DNA from: Desulfobacterales bacterium
Lineage (GTDB): Bacteria > Desulfobacterota > Desulfobacteria > Desulfobacterales > JAHEIW01
Direction of reading: 5' to 3'
Length of the DNA stretch: 7,248 nt
Assembly (NCBI GenBank): GCA_030145015.1
Contig: JAQYWI010000239.1
Span: 1 to 7,248 of the forward strand
Part shown: piece by piece, positions 1 to 6,557 of the stretch
Layout: the number at the start of each line of letters is the position of its first letter
Position numbering within the stretch: the first letter of the stretch is position 1
Program-made: the position numbers and the translations under genes
Notes under the pieces: model-generated
What the model saw: only the letters and a program-made list of their open reading frames with translations
Database searches by the model: none
What the model was told of the DNA's origin: nothing

Positions 1-252
1 TTCAGTCCTAAAACCTGTGATTTCTCCAACTAATCAGTATCCGGTTCAAAAAATAAATCATTGTGATATCGTTTCTATATCTCAACTATAAAATTCAGCG
101 ACCTGCATTACGGTCCGAGATTATATATTAGGTATACGAAACCCACACTTTGGCTGGAGTGTGGGTTTCGGCTATACTGGTGCAATCTGAAAAAGCCGAA
201 ATTTTTTAGGTTGGCGAAAGAAATATAATAAATCAGAAAATTATAGATAAGT
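1..252. other. Non-coding left edge with one strong hairpin
   Basis: I see no recognisable gene here. One plus-strand frame is open from the window edge to a TAA at 89-91 (about 29 codons), but I do not recognise the peptide, so it could be the tail of an off-window gene or chance. The DNA is AT-rich. The only clear structure is the hairpin at 132-177, listed separately. Confidence 0.5.
132..177. repeat. Long inverted repeat / hairpin, possible bidirectional terminator
   Basis: A perfect 13-bp stem joins CGAAACCCACACT (137-149) to AGTGTGGGTTTCG (158-170) across an 8-base loop. Outside it, GTATA (132-136) pairs with TATAC (173-177) past a 2-base GC bulge, giving about 18 paired bases. The stem carries AAA and TTT at its base, as in some bidirectional terminators, but no T tract follows. 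It could instead be a repeat element or a recombination-related palindrome. Confidence 0.55.
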
Positions 253-287
253 GGGGCAATGCTAAAATGGCATTGCCCCTAATTTTT
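253..287. terminator. Hairpin terminator after the integrase stop codon
   Basis: A perfect 10-bp stem, GGGGCAATGC (253-262) and GCATTGCCCC (270-279), encloses a 7-base loop. It lies 6 bases beyond the minus-strand integrase stop codon (286-288), where a terminator is expected. The T run (TAATTTTT, 280-287) follows the stem on the plus strand, so the classical intrinsic-terminator polarity is for plus-strand transcription. On the minus strand only loosely T-rich sequence follows. A bidirectional terminator is the best guess. Confidence 0.65.
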
Positions 288-1123
288 ATGCATACAGATT
301 TTCAATCCATCTCATCGCTTCCACGTCAGTTACCTTTCCCAAATAGCGCTGTGTCGTTGACAAATGAGCGTGTCTCAGGATGACCTTACTAACAATCTCG
401 ATTGGAGTTCCGGATCTGGATGCATGAGTGGCGGCATGGCGTCTGAGATCATGAGGTCGCAGATTCACACCAGCTGATTCGCCGGCTTTTTTGACCATAA
501 TCCGAGCAGCATTGTAGGTGATTGGGAAAATACGCTTTTCAGGTCCAATTGCTTTGTATTGGATATAATCTCGAAGTCGGTTCGCGATTTTCTGGGGAAT
601 GTACACGATTTCGATTTCCAAGCCACTTTTAGGGTCCGGTAATGTAATTTTCCGATCTTTGACATCGATGGGTCTGATTTTTAAGACTCCACCAATGCGC
701 ATTCCACCCTTGGCCATCAGTTCCATCATAATCCGGTTGCGTGGATTTTCTGTTTTGAAAATAATTTCATCAATCAAGTCTTTTTCGATGATTTTCCATT
801 GCTGAGGGCGCTTTTCTCTGAATATCTTTCGTAGGATCGGCGTGTCGCAGGGGTTTTTGATCACAAAGTCGATAGTGTTGCGAATGTAGTTGAAAAAGGC
901 TTTGAGACTGGAGTAGCGATTGCGCTTGGTGGTTTGATTGTTGCCTTCGGTGAGCCGGGTTAGAAAGGAAAGAATCTCATCCGGGGTGATGGATTCCAGA
1001 TTTCTTTTACCAAATTCGTCGTTGAAGCGGGTAAATAAAAATTCATAGTTTTTTATTGTATTTTTTTTTCGAATTGAAGCTGTGGTACTTTTGATACGAT
1101 TCTATTGCATTTGATAATTTCAT
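286..1123 (-). pseudogene. Frameshifted tyrosine recombinase (phage-type site-specific integrase)
   Basis: A DNA strand-exchange enzyme of the tyrosine recombinase family. The ATG at 1123 has a strong Shine-Dalgarno and opens MKLSNAIESYQKYH, but this frame stops at TGA 1045-1043 after 26 residues. Within it lies a run of nine A (complement of T 1061-1069). Dropping one A gives an uninterrupted 278-residue protein, normal for the family: a helical core-binding domain (about 1-85), then the catalytic domain. In the restored numbering the catalytic set is complete: R142 (GMRIGG), K165 (DPKSG), H224 and R227 (LRPHDLRRHAA), H251 (LRHAHL) and the nucleophile Y260 (TTQRYLG). The RIGE motif common in the family reads RIGG here. 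A GTG at 864 could start only a 192-residue catalytic domain, but no ribosome site was seen to favour it. The gene may be newly dead, mis-sequenced at the homopolymer, or expressed by slippage on A9. Attachment sites could not be identified. Confidence 0.85.
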
Positions 1124-1129
1124 TTGAAA

Positions 1130-1137
1130 CCTCCTTT
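1130..1137 (-). promoter_or_regulatory. Ribosome binding site of the integrase
   Basis: The minus strand reads AAAGGAGG, then TTTCAA, then ATG, which is near-perfect with a 6-base spacer. It fixes the start at 1123 and shows that the short upstream frame belongs to the gene, which is why the ORF starting at 864 is read as a broken downstream piece. Confidence 0.85.
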
Positions 1138-1157
1138 AATTTATTGGTTGGGCTTAG

Positions 1158-1179
1158 GGTCCTACCATCAGATGGGACC
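1158..1179. promoter_or_regulatory. Inverted repeat over the integrase transcription start, possible operator
   Basis: GGTC (1158-1161) and CCAT (1165-1168) pair with ATGG (1172-1175) and GACC (1176-1179), with CTA unpaired and a CAG loop. It starts just beside the -10 element and covers the predicted start of transcription, so it could be an operator or a small leader hairpin. No binding protein is identifiable. Confidence 0.3.
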
Positions 1180-1180
1180 G

Positions 1181-1209
1181 ATTTTAAGATTGCCCTATGA
1201 AATGTGCAA
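1181..1209 (-). promoter_or_regulatory. Sigma-70-type promoter of the integrase
   Basis: On the minus strand TTGCAC (1209-1204) and TAAAAT (1186-1181) are separated by exactly 17 bases. They match TTGACA at four of six positions and TATAAT at five of six. Transcription would begin near 1174, leaving a leader of about 50 bases before the ATG. It is supported by spacing and position only. Confidence 0.55.
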
Positions 1210-1482
1210 TAATTTTAAGGGGTTTCCAAAGATTCGATACAGGCACGGAATCCACAATTTTTGTGAAGTAAATATTTTGTATATTTGTCATTATCTAATC
1301 CGCAAAAAGCTATAGCCACAATTGAAATGGGAATTTTTAAATCAAAATACCTGAATGGGTCTTTTCAATATCATCCTCTAAAAAAGCTTGCGATATCCAT
1401 TTGAAATCTGTAATTTCGGGTGAGTTGGGTTTACCCCAGCCTCAATCTTGTTTTGACGATATCACTAATATTCCATGAATCA
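1210..1482. other. Intergenic region between integrase and sensor kinase
   Basis: AT-rich DNA between divergent genes, presumably holding the kinase promoter. I found no convincing -35/-10 pair and no -24/-12 element for the kinase. A 7-bp inverted repeat (ATTGAAA 1321-1327, TTTCAAT 1364-1370) is widely spaced and may be chance. A short open frame through 1124-1315 has no recognisable product. Confidence 0.4.
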
Positions 1483-3021
1483 ATGTATATGGTTAAAGCT
1501 AACATGTTTCAAAGAATTGCCGATTTATACCAGCCCGCCATCCAGCTTACCAAAGGCATCATCCTCATCTTGGATCTGGATGGGAAGATTATTAGTTTTA
1601 ATGAATTTTTGGAGTCAACCACGGGGTATTCGTATTCAGAGCTCACCCAAAAAAATTGGTTTGACCTGCTTTTGCCCGAGAAGGAAAAGGACTCGGCAAA
1701 GCGATATTTTAGGCGCTTCATTCTCAGAGGCAAGTCGCCAATAAATATGGTCACCAGGATCATTATCCGTACAGGCAAAGAACGCTTTATCGAATGGCAC
1801 TACAAGCGACTTGAGGATGACGCTTCAGGAGTTGTCATCGGATTGTTAGCAATCGGTCAGGATGTATCAGAGCGTGTTGGACACGAAAAGCAGCTCTTGA
1901 ATGAGCGAAATCAACTGATCGAAAGAAACAAGGAGCTCACCTGCCTTTATAGCATGGCAAAGATTGTGGGGCAAAACAAGCCCCTTTCCCAAATGCTGGA
2001 GTCCATCGCCGCTATTATTCCCCCGGCGTTTCAATACCCGACGATGACTGCGGCCATTATCCGCTTGGATCAGCATTCCTATGGTGGTCGGGATACGGCA
2101 ATAGCTGGCCCTGCTCTGACCGAAAACCTGGTTATCCAGAAGATTCCCCGGGGAAACATTGAGGTAATTTACTCGCCTCCAAAAAATGGTCACAAAACGA
2201 GTAAAACTCCCTTTCTCGATGAAGAACGCGCCCTCCTAAGAAATATTGCCCACCATCTTTCACTGGCGATCGAGAAAAAAGAAGCGCTCGATGCTAAAGC
2301 CGAGATAGAAAATCAGCTGCGGCATTCAGATCGACTGGCAAAAATCGGTCAGTTGACTGCTGGTGTGGCTCACGAACTAAATGAGCCCCTTGGAAATATC
2401 CTTGGTTTTGCCCAACTATCGTCAAAGGTTACTGATCTTCCAGAACAAGTCAATAGTGATCTGGACAACATCATTAAGGCCGCTTTGCATGCCAGGGAAG
2501 TCATTAAAAAACTAATGTTTTTCAGTCGTCAGACCCCGCCGCGGGATACCCTGGTGAATCTGAACCGACTGATTGAAGACGGTATTTATCTGTTCGAGTC
2601 GCGATGTGCTAAGAATGGAATTATTGTGACAAAAAAACTTTGCCAGGATTTGCCGGCCATAAAAGCCGATCTGTCCCAGTTGCAACAGGTTTTTACCAAT
2701 TTGATCGTCAATGCACTTCAGGCCATGCCTGAAGAAGGTAAGCTGAGCCTTGAAACCTCGTCTGACGAACACCATGTTTACTTGCTGGTTCAGGACTCCG
2801 GCATCGGTATGACTCAGGAAACATTAAAACAAATTTTTCTGCCGTTCTTTACAACCAAGGACATCAAACAGGGAACCGGTCTGGGGCTTTCTGTGGTTCA
2901 CGGCATCGTTAAGTCCCATGGCGGCAGTATTGACGTGGAGAGTCGTGTCGGGCAAGGTACCCGCTTCCAGGTCAAATTTCCGCTGAGAAGGTTATCCCCG
3001 AAGGAAAAGAATGAATCATAA
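1483..3021 (+). CDS. Cytoplasmic PAS-GAF sensor histidine kinase
   Basis: Sensor kinase of a two-component pair that should autophosphorylate and pass phosphate to the regulator encoded next. Numbered from the ATG at 1483 (512 residues): a PAS domain (about 25-134, from GIILILDLDGKIISFNEF to IGQDVSERV), a helical linker (about 130-157), a GAF-like region (about 150-268), a HisKA dimerisation domain with H297 in AHELNEPLG, and a HATPase domain with N406/N410 (TNLIVNALQAMP), D438 in DSGIGM, an FF pair in LPFFTTK, and GTGLGL (464-469). No transmembrane segment or signal peptide is seen, so it probably senses a cytoplasmic ligand, gas, redox or energy cue. The start is uncertain: the frame opens after TAA 1411, with GTG 1420 and ATGs 1483, 1489 and 1504 available and no clear ribosome site for any. 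The end overlaps the next gene by 11 bases, implying translational coupling. The architecture is clear; the signal is unknown. Confidence 0.9.
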   Translation: MYMVKANMFQRIADLYQPAIQLTKGIILILDLDGKIISFNEFLESTTGYSYSELTQKNWFDLLLPEKEKDSAKRYFRRFILRGKSPINMVTRIIIRTGKERFIEWHYKRLEDDASGVVIGLLAIGQDVSERVGHEKQLLNERNQLIERNKELTCLYSMAKIVGQNKPLSQMLESIAAIIPPAFQYPTMTAAIIRLDQHSYGGRDTAIAGPALTENLVIQKIPRGNIEVIYSPPKNGHKTSKTPFLDEERALLRNIAHHLSLAIEKKEALDAKAEIENQLRHSDRLAKIGQLTAGVAHELNEPLGNILGFAQLSSKVTDLPEQVNSDLDNIIKAALHAREVIKKLMFFSRQTPPRDTLVNLNRLIEDGIYLFESRCAKNGIIVTKKLCQDLPAIKADLSQLQQVFTNLIVNALQAMPEEGKLSLETSSDEHHVYLLVQDSGIGMTQETLKQIFLPFFTTKDIKQGTGLGLSVVHGIVKSHGGSIDVESRVGQGTRFQVKFPLRRLSPKEKNES

Positions 3022-4369
3022 AAAAATAGCGCATAACAGAACTAAGATTCTGGTAGTGGATGATTCACCGCCCACCTTGGAAGTTATCCAAAGAAACCTC
3101 GAAGCTGCCGGCTATGAAGTCTTCACCGCACCGAGCGTGGAAGAAGCGATTGCCTTCTTGGAACAAAACTCGGTGGATTTAGTCATCACCGATATAAAAA
3201 TGCCCAAAATCAGCGGCTTGGAGCTACTTAAATATGTGAAAGAAAATGTAAAGGAAACGGAAATAATGATCATCACCGGCTACCCGTCCATTAAAGGTGC
3301 GGTAGAGGCGGTTAAAGACGGTGCTGAAAATTATCTGGTAAAACCCTTTACGGATGAAGAGTTATTGTCGGCTGTCTCCAAGATGCTCGAGAAGCTGGCA
3401 AACCGCCGTGCTGTTGAAGCGAAGCCGCTGCATAGTAGCCACAATATTATTGGCAATTCCCCGGGCATGCAGCATATATACCGTCTCATTGAAAAGGCCG
3501 CCGCCACAAGAGTCAACGTGTTGATTTCAGGAGAGAGCGGCACGGGTAAGGAATTGGTGGCACGCGCCATTCATTACAGCAGTAAAACTGGTTCAGGACC
3601 TTTTGTGACCGTCAACTGTACAGCGATTCCAGATAGCCTTCTGGAAAGTGAGCTCTTCGGCCACGTCAAAGGGGCCTTTACCGGAGCGCAAGCCTCCCGA
3701 GCCGGCTTTTTCCAGATTGCCGACGGAGGGACGCTCTTTTTAGATGAAATCGGGGATGCCAGCCTGAGTATGCAAGGGAAACTGTTGCGGGCTATTCAAA
3801 ACAAAGAAATTTTCATGGTAGGGTCCAGCCGCGTTCAAAAAATCGATATACGAATCATAGCGGCAACCAATACGGATTTGAACCGTCTCGTTCAAAAGGG
3901 CCTCTTCCGGGAAGACCTTTATTTTCGGCTGAACGTTGTTGAAATCTCTTTGCCGCCTCTGCACGAACGCGGTGATGATATTCTGCTACTGGTTCAGCTC
4001 TTTATGGAAAAACTTTCCAAAGATATGAATCGCCCGCCACCCCGGTTTTCAGACAAAGTTCTTCGGATTTTTAAAAATTATCGTTGGCAGGGCAATGTCC
4101 GGGAGCTTGAAAACCTGGTCCAGCGTCTGGTGGTGCTGGCTGACGGTGATTTTATCGATGTCACGGACCTGCCTGAACAAATGCGATTCAACATCAACTG
4201 GCGCAAAGGTCTCAACCGGCCTTTAGCTGAGGTTGAGGCGGAATATATTGCGAATGTGCTAAACAGCGTGAAGGGAAACAAAACTCAAGCCGCCCAGATT
4301 CTGGGGATTGACCGCAAAACCCTTCGGGAAAAAATACGACGAGCAAACCTACCAACCGAAATCGGGTAA
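3011..4369 (+). CDS. NtrC-family sigma-54-dependent response regulator
   Basis: Phosphorylation-controlled activator of RNA polymerase carrying sigma-54. The 452 residues show three modules. The receiver (about 11-125) has acidic D17/D18, phosphoacceptor D61 (VITDIKMP), T89 and K111 (LVKPF). The AAA+ domain (about 145-380) has Walker A GESGTGKE (174-181), the sigma-54 contact loop GAFTGA (221-226), Walker B LFLDEIG with D245/E246, the arginine region FREDLYFRLNV (R300, R306) and sensor II GNVRELENLV. A Fis-type helix-turn-helix (about 423-446, NKTQAAQILGIDRKTLREK) ends the protein. All key residues are present, so it should be active. AAGGA at 3001-3005 is 5 bases before the ATG. The gene overlaps the kinase gene, its likely cognate partner. 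The nearest plausible target is the -24/-12 promoter at 4542-4557. Its exact subfamily (NtrC, AtoC, ZraR or other) cannot be settled from sequence alone. Confidence 0.95.
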   Translation: MNHKKIAHNRTKILVVDDSPPTLEVIQRNLEAAGYEVFTAPSVEEAIAFLEQNSVDLVITDIKMPKISGLELLKYVKENVKETEIMIITGYPSIKGAVEAVKDGAENYLVKPFTDEELLSAVSKMLEKLANRRAVEAKPLHSSHNIIGNSPGMQHIYRLIEKAAATRVNVLISGESGTGKELVARAIHYSSKTGSGPFVTVNCTAIPDSLLESELFGHVKGAFTGAQASRAGFFQIADGGTLFLDEIGDASLSMQGKLLRAIQNKEIFMVGSSRVQKIDIRIIAATNTDLNRLVQKGLFREDLYFRLNVVEISLPPLHERGDDILLLVQLFMEKLSKDMNRPPPRFSDKVLRIFKNYRWQGNVRELENLVQRLVVLADGDFIDVTDLPEQMRFNINWRKGLNRPLAEVEAEYIANVLNSVKGNKTQAAQILGIDRKTLREKIRRANLPTEIG

Positions 4370-4378
4370 TTTTTCTCC

Positions 4379-4404
4379 ACCGAGGCATTCCTCCCCGGTT
4401 TTTT
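4379..4404 (+). terminator. Probable intrinsic terminator of the two-component operon
   Basis: ACC and GAGG (4379-4385) pair with CCTC and GGT across a CATT loop, with a 3-base CCC bulge, and six T (4399-4404) follow directly. It starts about 10 bases after the regulator stop codon. It would separate the kinase-regulator operon from the sigma-54-driven genes downstream. Confidence 0.6.
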
Positions 4405-4541
4405 CTCTACCTCATCCACTTCTTCAACATGCGAACCACCGCAACATCCTTCCCACTAATTTGATATAACTATTAGATATTTATAATCATTCAGTTTCGA
4501 GTGCCAAACCGCCCGATGTTCTCCAACCCTCTTTTTCATTC
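4405..4541. promoter_or_regulatory. Upstream region of the sigma-54 promoter, candidate activator site
   Basis: This is where an enhancer-binding activator would be expected to bind. The best candidate is CTAAT (4456-4460) and ATTAG (4472-4476), separated by 11 bases and centred about 100 bases before the predicted transcript start. An overlapping imperfect repeat (TGATATAA 4462-4469, TTATAATCA 4481-4489) is also present. Both are AT-rich and could arise by chance. No canonical NtrC site is visible. Confidence 0.25.
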
Positions 4542-4557
4542 TGGCATATGGATTGCT
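4542..4557 (+). promoter_or_regulatory. Sigma-54 (-24/-12) promoter for the Cys-rich gene and gdhA
   Basis: TGGCATATGGATTGCT matches the -24/-12 consensus: GG at 4543-4544 and GC at 4555-4556 with the required 10 bases between, the TGGCA block intact, and TTGCT at -12. Transcription should start near 4568, about 60 bases before the Cys-rich gene. Its position just downstream of an NtrC-type activator gene makes autogenous-neighbour control likely. Confidence 0.8.
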
Positions 4558-4618
4558 CTATCTAAGGGCAACAATAATTCATTCTTTCTTTTAACATAAG
4601 AAACGACATCCAAAAATG

Positions 4619-4624
4619 AAGGAG
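4619..4624 (+). promoter_or_regulatory. Ribosome binding site deciding the start of the Cys-rich gene
   Basis: AAGGAG lies only 1 base before the ATG at 4626 but 7 bases before the in-frame ATG at 4632. The spacing therefore favours 4632 as the true start. Confidence 0.7.
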
Positions 4625-4631
4625 AATGTGT

Positions 4632-4943
4632 ATGAAAGCTCAACGTCAATATACAAACATTTGTCAAACCTGTATTTATGCATCCGAATGCGTTCACTAT
4701 CAAAATAGCCAAATCGCGTGCAAACCGATCTGGTTTTGTGAAAATTTTGATAATACAACCGCACTACAAGTGGCTGAAAACGAGGAGATCTATTTAGAAG
4801 AGCGATCGTCTCAATCTTCCAAGCCCGGCATTGAGGCAATTCCCGGAAGAATGAAAGGGTTGTGTATTAACTGCGACAACCGAGCTTCATGTCTATTTCC
4901 TATCGTGGAAGGAGGCGTTTGGCACTGCGAAGAATATTGTTAA
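4632..4943 (+). CDS. Small protein with duplicated four-cysteine metal-binding motif
   Basis: A 103-residue soluble protein with ten cysteines and no signal peptide. Two similar units are visible. The first is C11-x2-C14-x5-C20 with C36 in FCENF (plus an extra C30). The second is C78-x2-C81-x5-C87 with C99 in HCEEY and a terminal C103. Between them lies an acidic, probably flexible stretch (about 40-72). Four cysteines per unit suggest two zinc or rubredoxin-like iron sites; the metal is inferred. I do not recognise a named family, though similar short proteins with the ending EGGVWHCEEY seem familiar from sulfate-reducer genomes. It is the first gene after the sigma-54 promoter and lies 156 bases before gdhA, so the two are probably co-transcribed. 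It could act as a redox or metal-dependent modulator of the neighbouring enzyme or regulator, but nothing in the sequence proves this. Confidence 0.8.
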   Translation: MKAQRQYTNICQTCIYASECVHYQNSQIACKPIWFCENFDNTTALQVAENEEIYLEERSSQSSKPGIEAIPGRMKGLCINCDNRASCLFPIVEGGVWHCEEYC

Positions 4944-5099
4944 CAAATGCCGGCCAGACGATAGAACTTTCCGGCTTGGATTTATGCCCTGTTTCATTAA
5001 CCTTTAGACGAAACTCGGCAATCCGTTTGCACATGCAGTCTGCCGGTTTTTCGCTAAACAAAGAATTTGAGTTACATGTATTAATAGGAGAATAAAAAA
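4944..5099. other. Leader between the Cys-rich gene and gdhA
   Basis: It contains a possible 5-bp stem, GCCGG (4949-4953) and CCGGC (4971-4975), with a 17-base loop and no T tract, so it is not a convincing terminator. I saw no second promoter. AGGAG (5086-5090) is the gdhA ribosome site, 9 bases before the ATG. The stretch is compatible with read-through transcription from 4542-4557. Confidence 0.45.
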
Positions 5100-6473
5100 A
5101 TGTATAAGGCAACTTTATACAAGGAAGAACAATCGAGCTCATACGTACAAGAAATATCACAAATGATAAAAAGAAAATATCCCTGGGAAAGAGAATATAT
5201 TCAGGCGGTCGATGAGCTTCTTTCATCATTGAGTCTGCTGTTTGATCAGGAACCTCTCTATCAACATGAGCGTATCCTGGAAAGAATCGTCGAACCCGAA
5301 CGGATCGTCATATTCCGGGTGCCTTGGCGGGATGATACCGGTACCATTCAGGTTAACACCGGCTATCGAATTGGGTTTAACAGCGCTCTCGGACCTTACA
5401 AAGGCGGCCTGCGGTTCCACGCCTCGGTGACCCTGAGTATACTGAAATTTCTGGGCTTTGAGCAGGTGTTCAAAAACGCCTTAACCGGGCTGCCTCTTGG
5501 AGGTGGGAAAGGTGGCAGCGATTTCAATCCCCGCGGCAAATCCGATGTCGAGATCGAAAATTTCTGTCAGAGCTTTATGGTTGGCCTGTACAATCATATT
5601 GGTCCCAATACCGATGTGCCCGCGGGTGATATCGGTGTAGGTGCCCGGGAAATCGGTTACTTATTTGGTCATTACAAACGTCTTAAAAATGTGTTTGAAG
5701 GCGTGTTGACCGGAAAAGGAGTCGACTGGGGCGGTTCCGCTGTTCGACCAGAGGCCACAGGATACGGTGCCGTCTATTTTGCCGAAGAAATGTTGAAGAC
5801 TCGCGGAGAACACATCGACGGTAAAATAGTGGCAGTTTCAGGCTTTGGAAATGTTGCCTGGGGTGTAGTCAAAAAGATTGCGGAAATGGGAGCCAAGGTA
5901 ATCACGCTTTCCGGCCCGGACGGGTTTATTTATGACAAAGACGGTGTCCAGGGGGAAAAGATCGATTACATGTTGACCATGCGTTCCAGCGGCCGTGACC
6001 GGGTGCAGGACTATTCCGATAAGTTTAAGGTTGATTTTTATCCGGAAAAACGTCCCTGGGGCGTCAAATGCGACATCGCCTTCCCCTGTGCTTGTGAAAA
6101 TGAGATGGATGTAGAAGATGCTAAGGCTCTTGTCCGCAACGGGTGCATGTGCGTCACAGAGTGCGCCAATATGCCCTTAACCCCGGATGCCATCGAGTTT
6201 TTACTTGAAAGCAAAAGTCTCTATTCTCCCGGAAAAGCATCCAATGCCGGTGGCGTTTCCTGTTCCGGATTTGAAATGGCGCAAAACAGCACCAAAATAA
6301 AGTGGACAACGGAAGAGGTCGATCAAAGATTGCGACAGGTAATGACCGACATCCACCGGAACTGCTTGCAGGCGGCTGAAAGGTATAGCGAGCCCGGCAA
6401 TTATTTCAGCGGAGCAAATATCGCGGGATTTATAAAAGTGGCAAACGCAATGCTCGACCAGGGTAACACTTGA
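5100..6473 (+). CDS. gdhA: Glutamate dehydrogenase, hexameric class
   Basis: Interconverts glutamate with 2-oxoglutarate and ammonia using NAD(P), in the cytoplasm. The 457 residues are close to the usual 445-450, with a slightly longer N-terminus. The N-terminal catalytic domain has K101 in GPYKGGLRFH, K125, catalytic K137 in the family signature LPLGGGKGGSDFNP (131-144), and D177 in PAGDIGVGAREIG. The Rossmann domain begins at about 212-255, with RPEATGYGAVYF and VSGFGNVAWG (G248, G250, A253). S389 lies in NAGGVSCSGFEMAQN. The coenzyme loop SGPDG (271-275) with F249 matches the arrangement I recall from the NAD-specific Clostridium symbiosum enzyme (F238, P262, D263), so NAD(H) use is possible and the common label NADP-specific should be treated with care. 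AGGAG precedes the ATG by 9 bases. The gene is downstream of the sigma-54 promoter and the Cys-rich gene. Identity is secure; coenzyme and physiological direction are not. Confidence 0.96.
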   Translation: MYKATLYKEEQSSSYVQEISQMIKRKYPWEREYIQAVDELLSSLSLLFDQEPLYQHERILERIVEPERIVIFRVPWRDDTGTIQVNTGYRIGFNSALGPYKGGLRFHASVTLSILKFLGFEQVFKNALTGLPLGGGKGGSDFNPRGKSDVEIENFCQSFMVGLYNHIGPNTDVPAGDIGVGAREIGYLFGHYKRLKNVFEGVLTGKGVDWGGSAVRPEATGYGAVYFAEEMLKTRGEHIDGKIVAVSGFGNVAWGVVKKIAEMGAKVITLSGPDGFIYDKDGVQGEKIDYMLTMRSSGRDRVQDYSDKFKVDFYPEKRPWGVKCDIAFPCACENEMDVEDAKALVRNGCMCVTECANMPLTPDAIEFLLESKSLYSPGKASNAGGVSCSGFEMAQNSTKIKWTTEEVDQRLRQVMTDIHRNCLQAAERYSEPGNYFSGANIAGFIKVANAMLDQGNT

Positions 6474-6557
6474 TTTATGGCCCACCCTCAGGAAATGATT
6501 TCAGTATTTGACCTCGTCCTTTACCCTGAACACAAGGTGTTGGGATAAGATACCAAA
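6474..6557. other. Short gap between gdhA and the HELVH gene
   Basis: It holds no T-tailed terminator. A small stem, AACAC (6529-6533) and GTGTT (6537-6541), is present. TTGACC (6508-6513) and TAAGAT (6546-6551) are 32 bases apart, too far for a promoter. Read-through from gdhA is plausible. Confidence 0.35.

Noticed and set aside
1124..1315. 63-codon plus-strand open frame between the integrase and the kinase
   Set aside because: No ribosome site and no recognisable protein pattern. It runs through the minus-strand integrase promoter and is better explained as non-coding regulatory DNA.
1420..1482. N-terminal extension of the kinase from the GTG at 1420, with a hydrophobic stretch that could suggest a membrane anchor
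   Set aside because: There is no Shine-Dalgarno before the GTG, the hydrophobic run is short, and the PAS domain begins well after the ATGs at 1483-1504. The extension cannot be excluded but is not favoured.
4949..4975. GCCGG/CCGGC hairpin after the Cys-rich gene as a terminator
   Set aside because: The stem is only 5 bp with a 17-base loop and no T tract. The downstream gdhA has no visible promoter of its own, so termination here is unlikely.
4889..5095. 68-codon plus-strand open frame overlapping the end of the Cys-rich gene
   Set aside because: It begins inside the conserved C-terminal cysteine motif of another frame, lacks its own ribosome site, and has an arginine-rich composition typical of an out-of-frame shadow.
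6508..6551. TTGACC and TAAGAT before the HELVH gene as a promoter
   Set aside because: The two elements are 32 bases apart, well outside the workable spacing.
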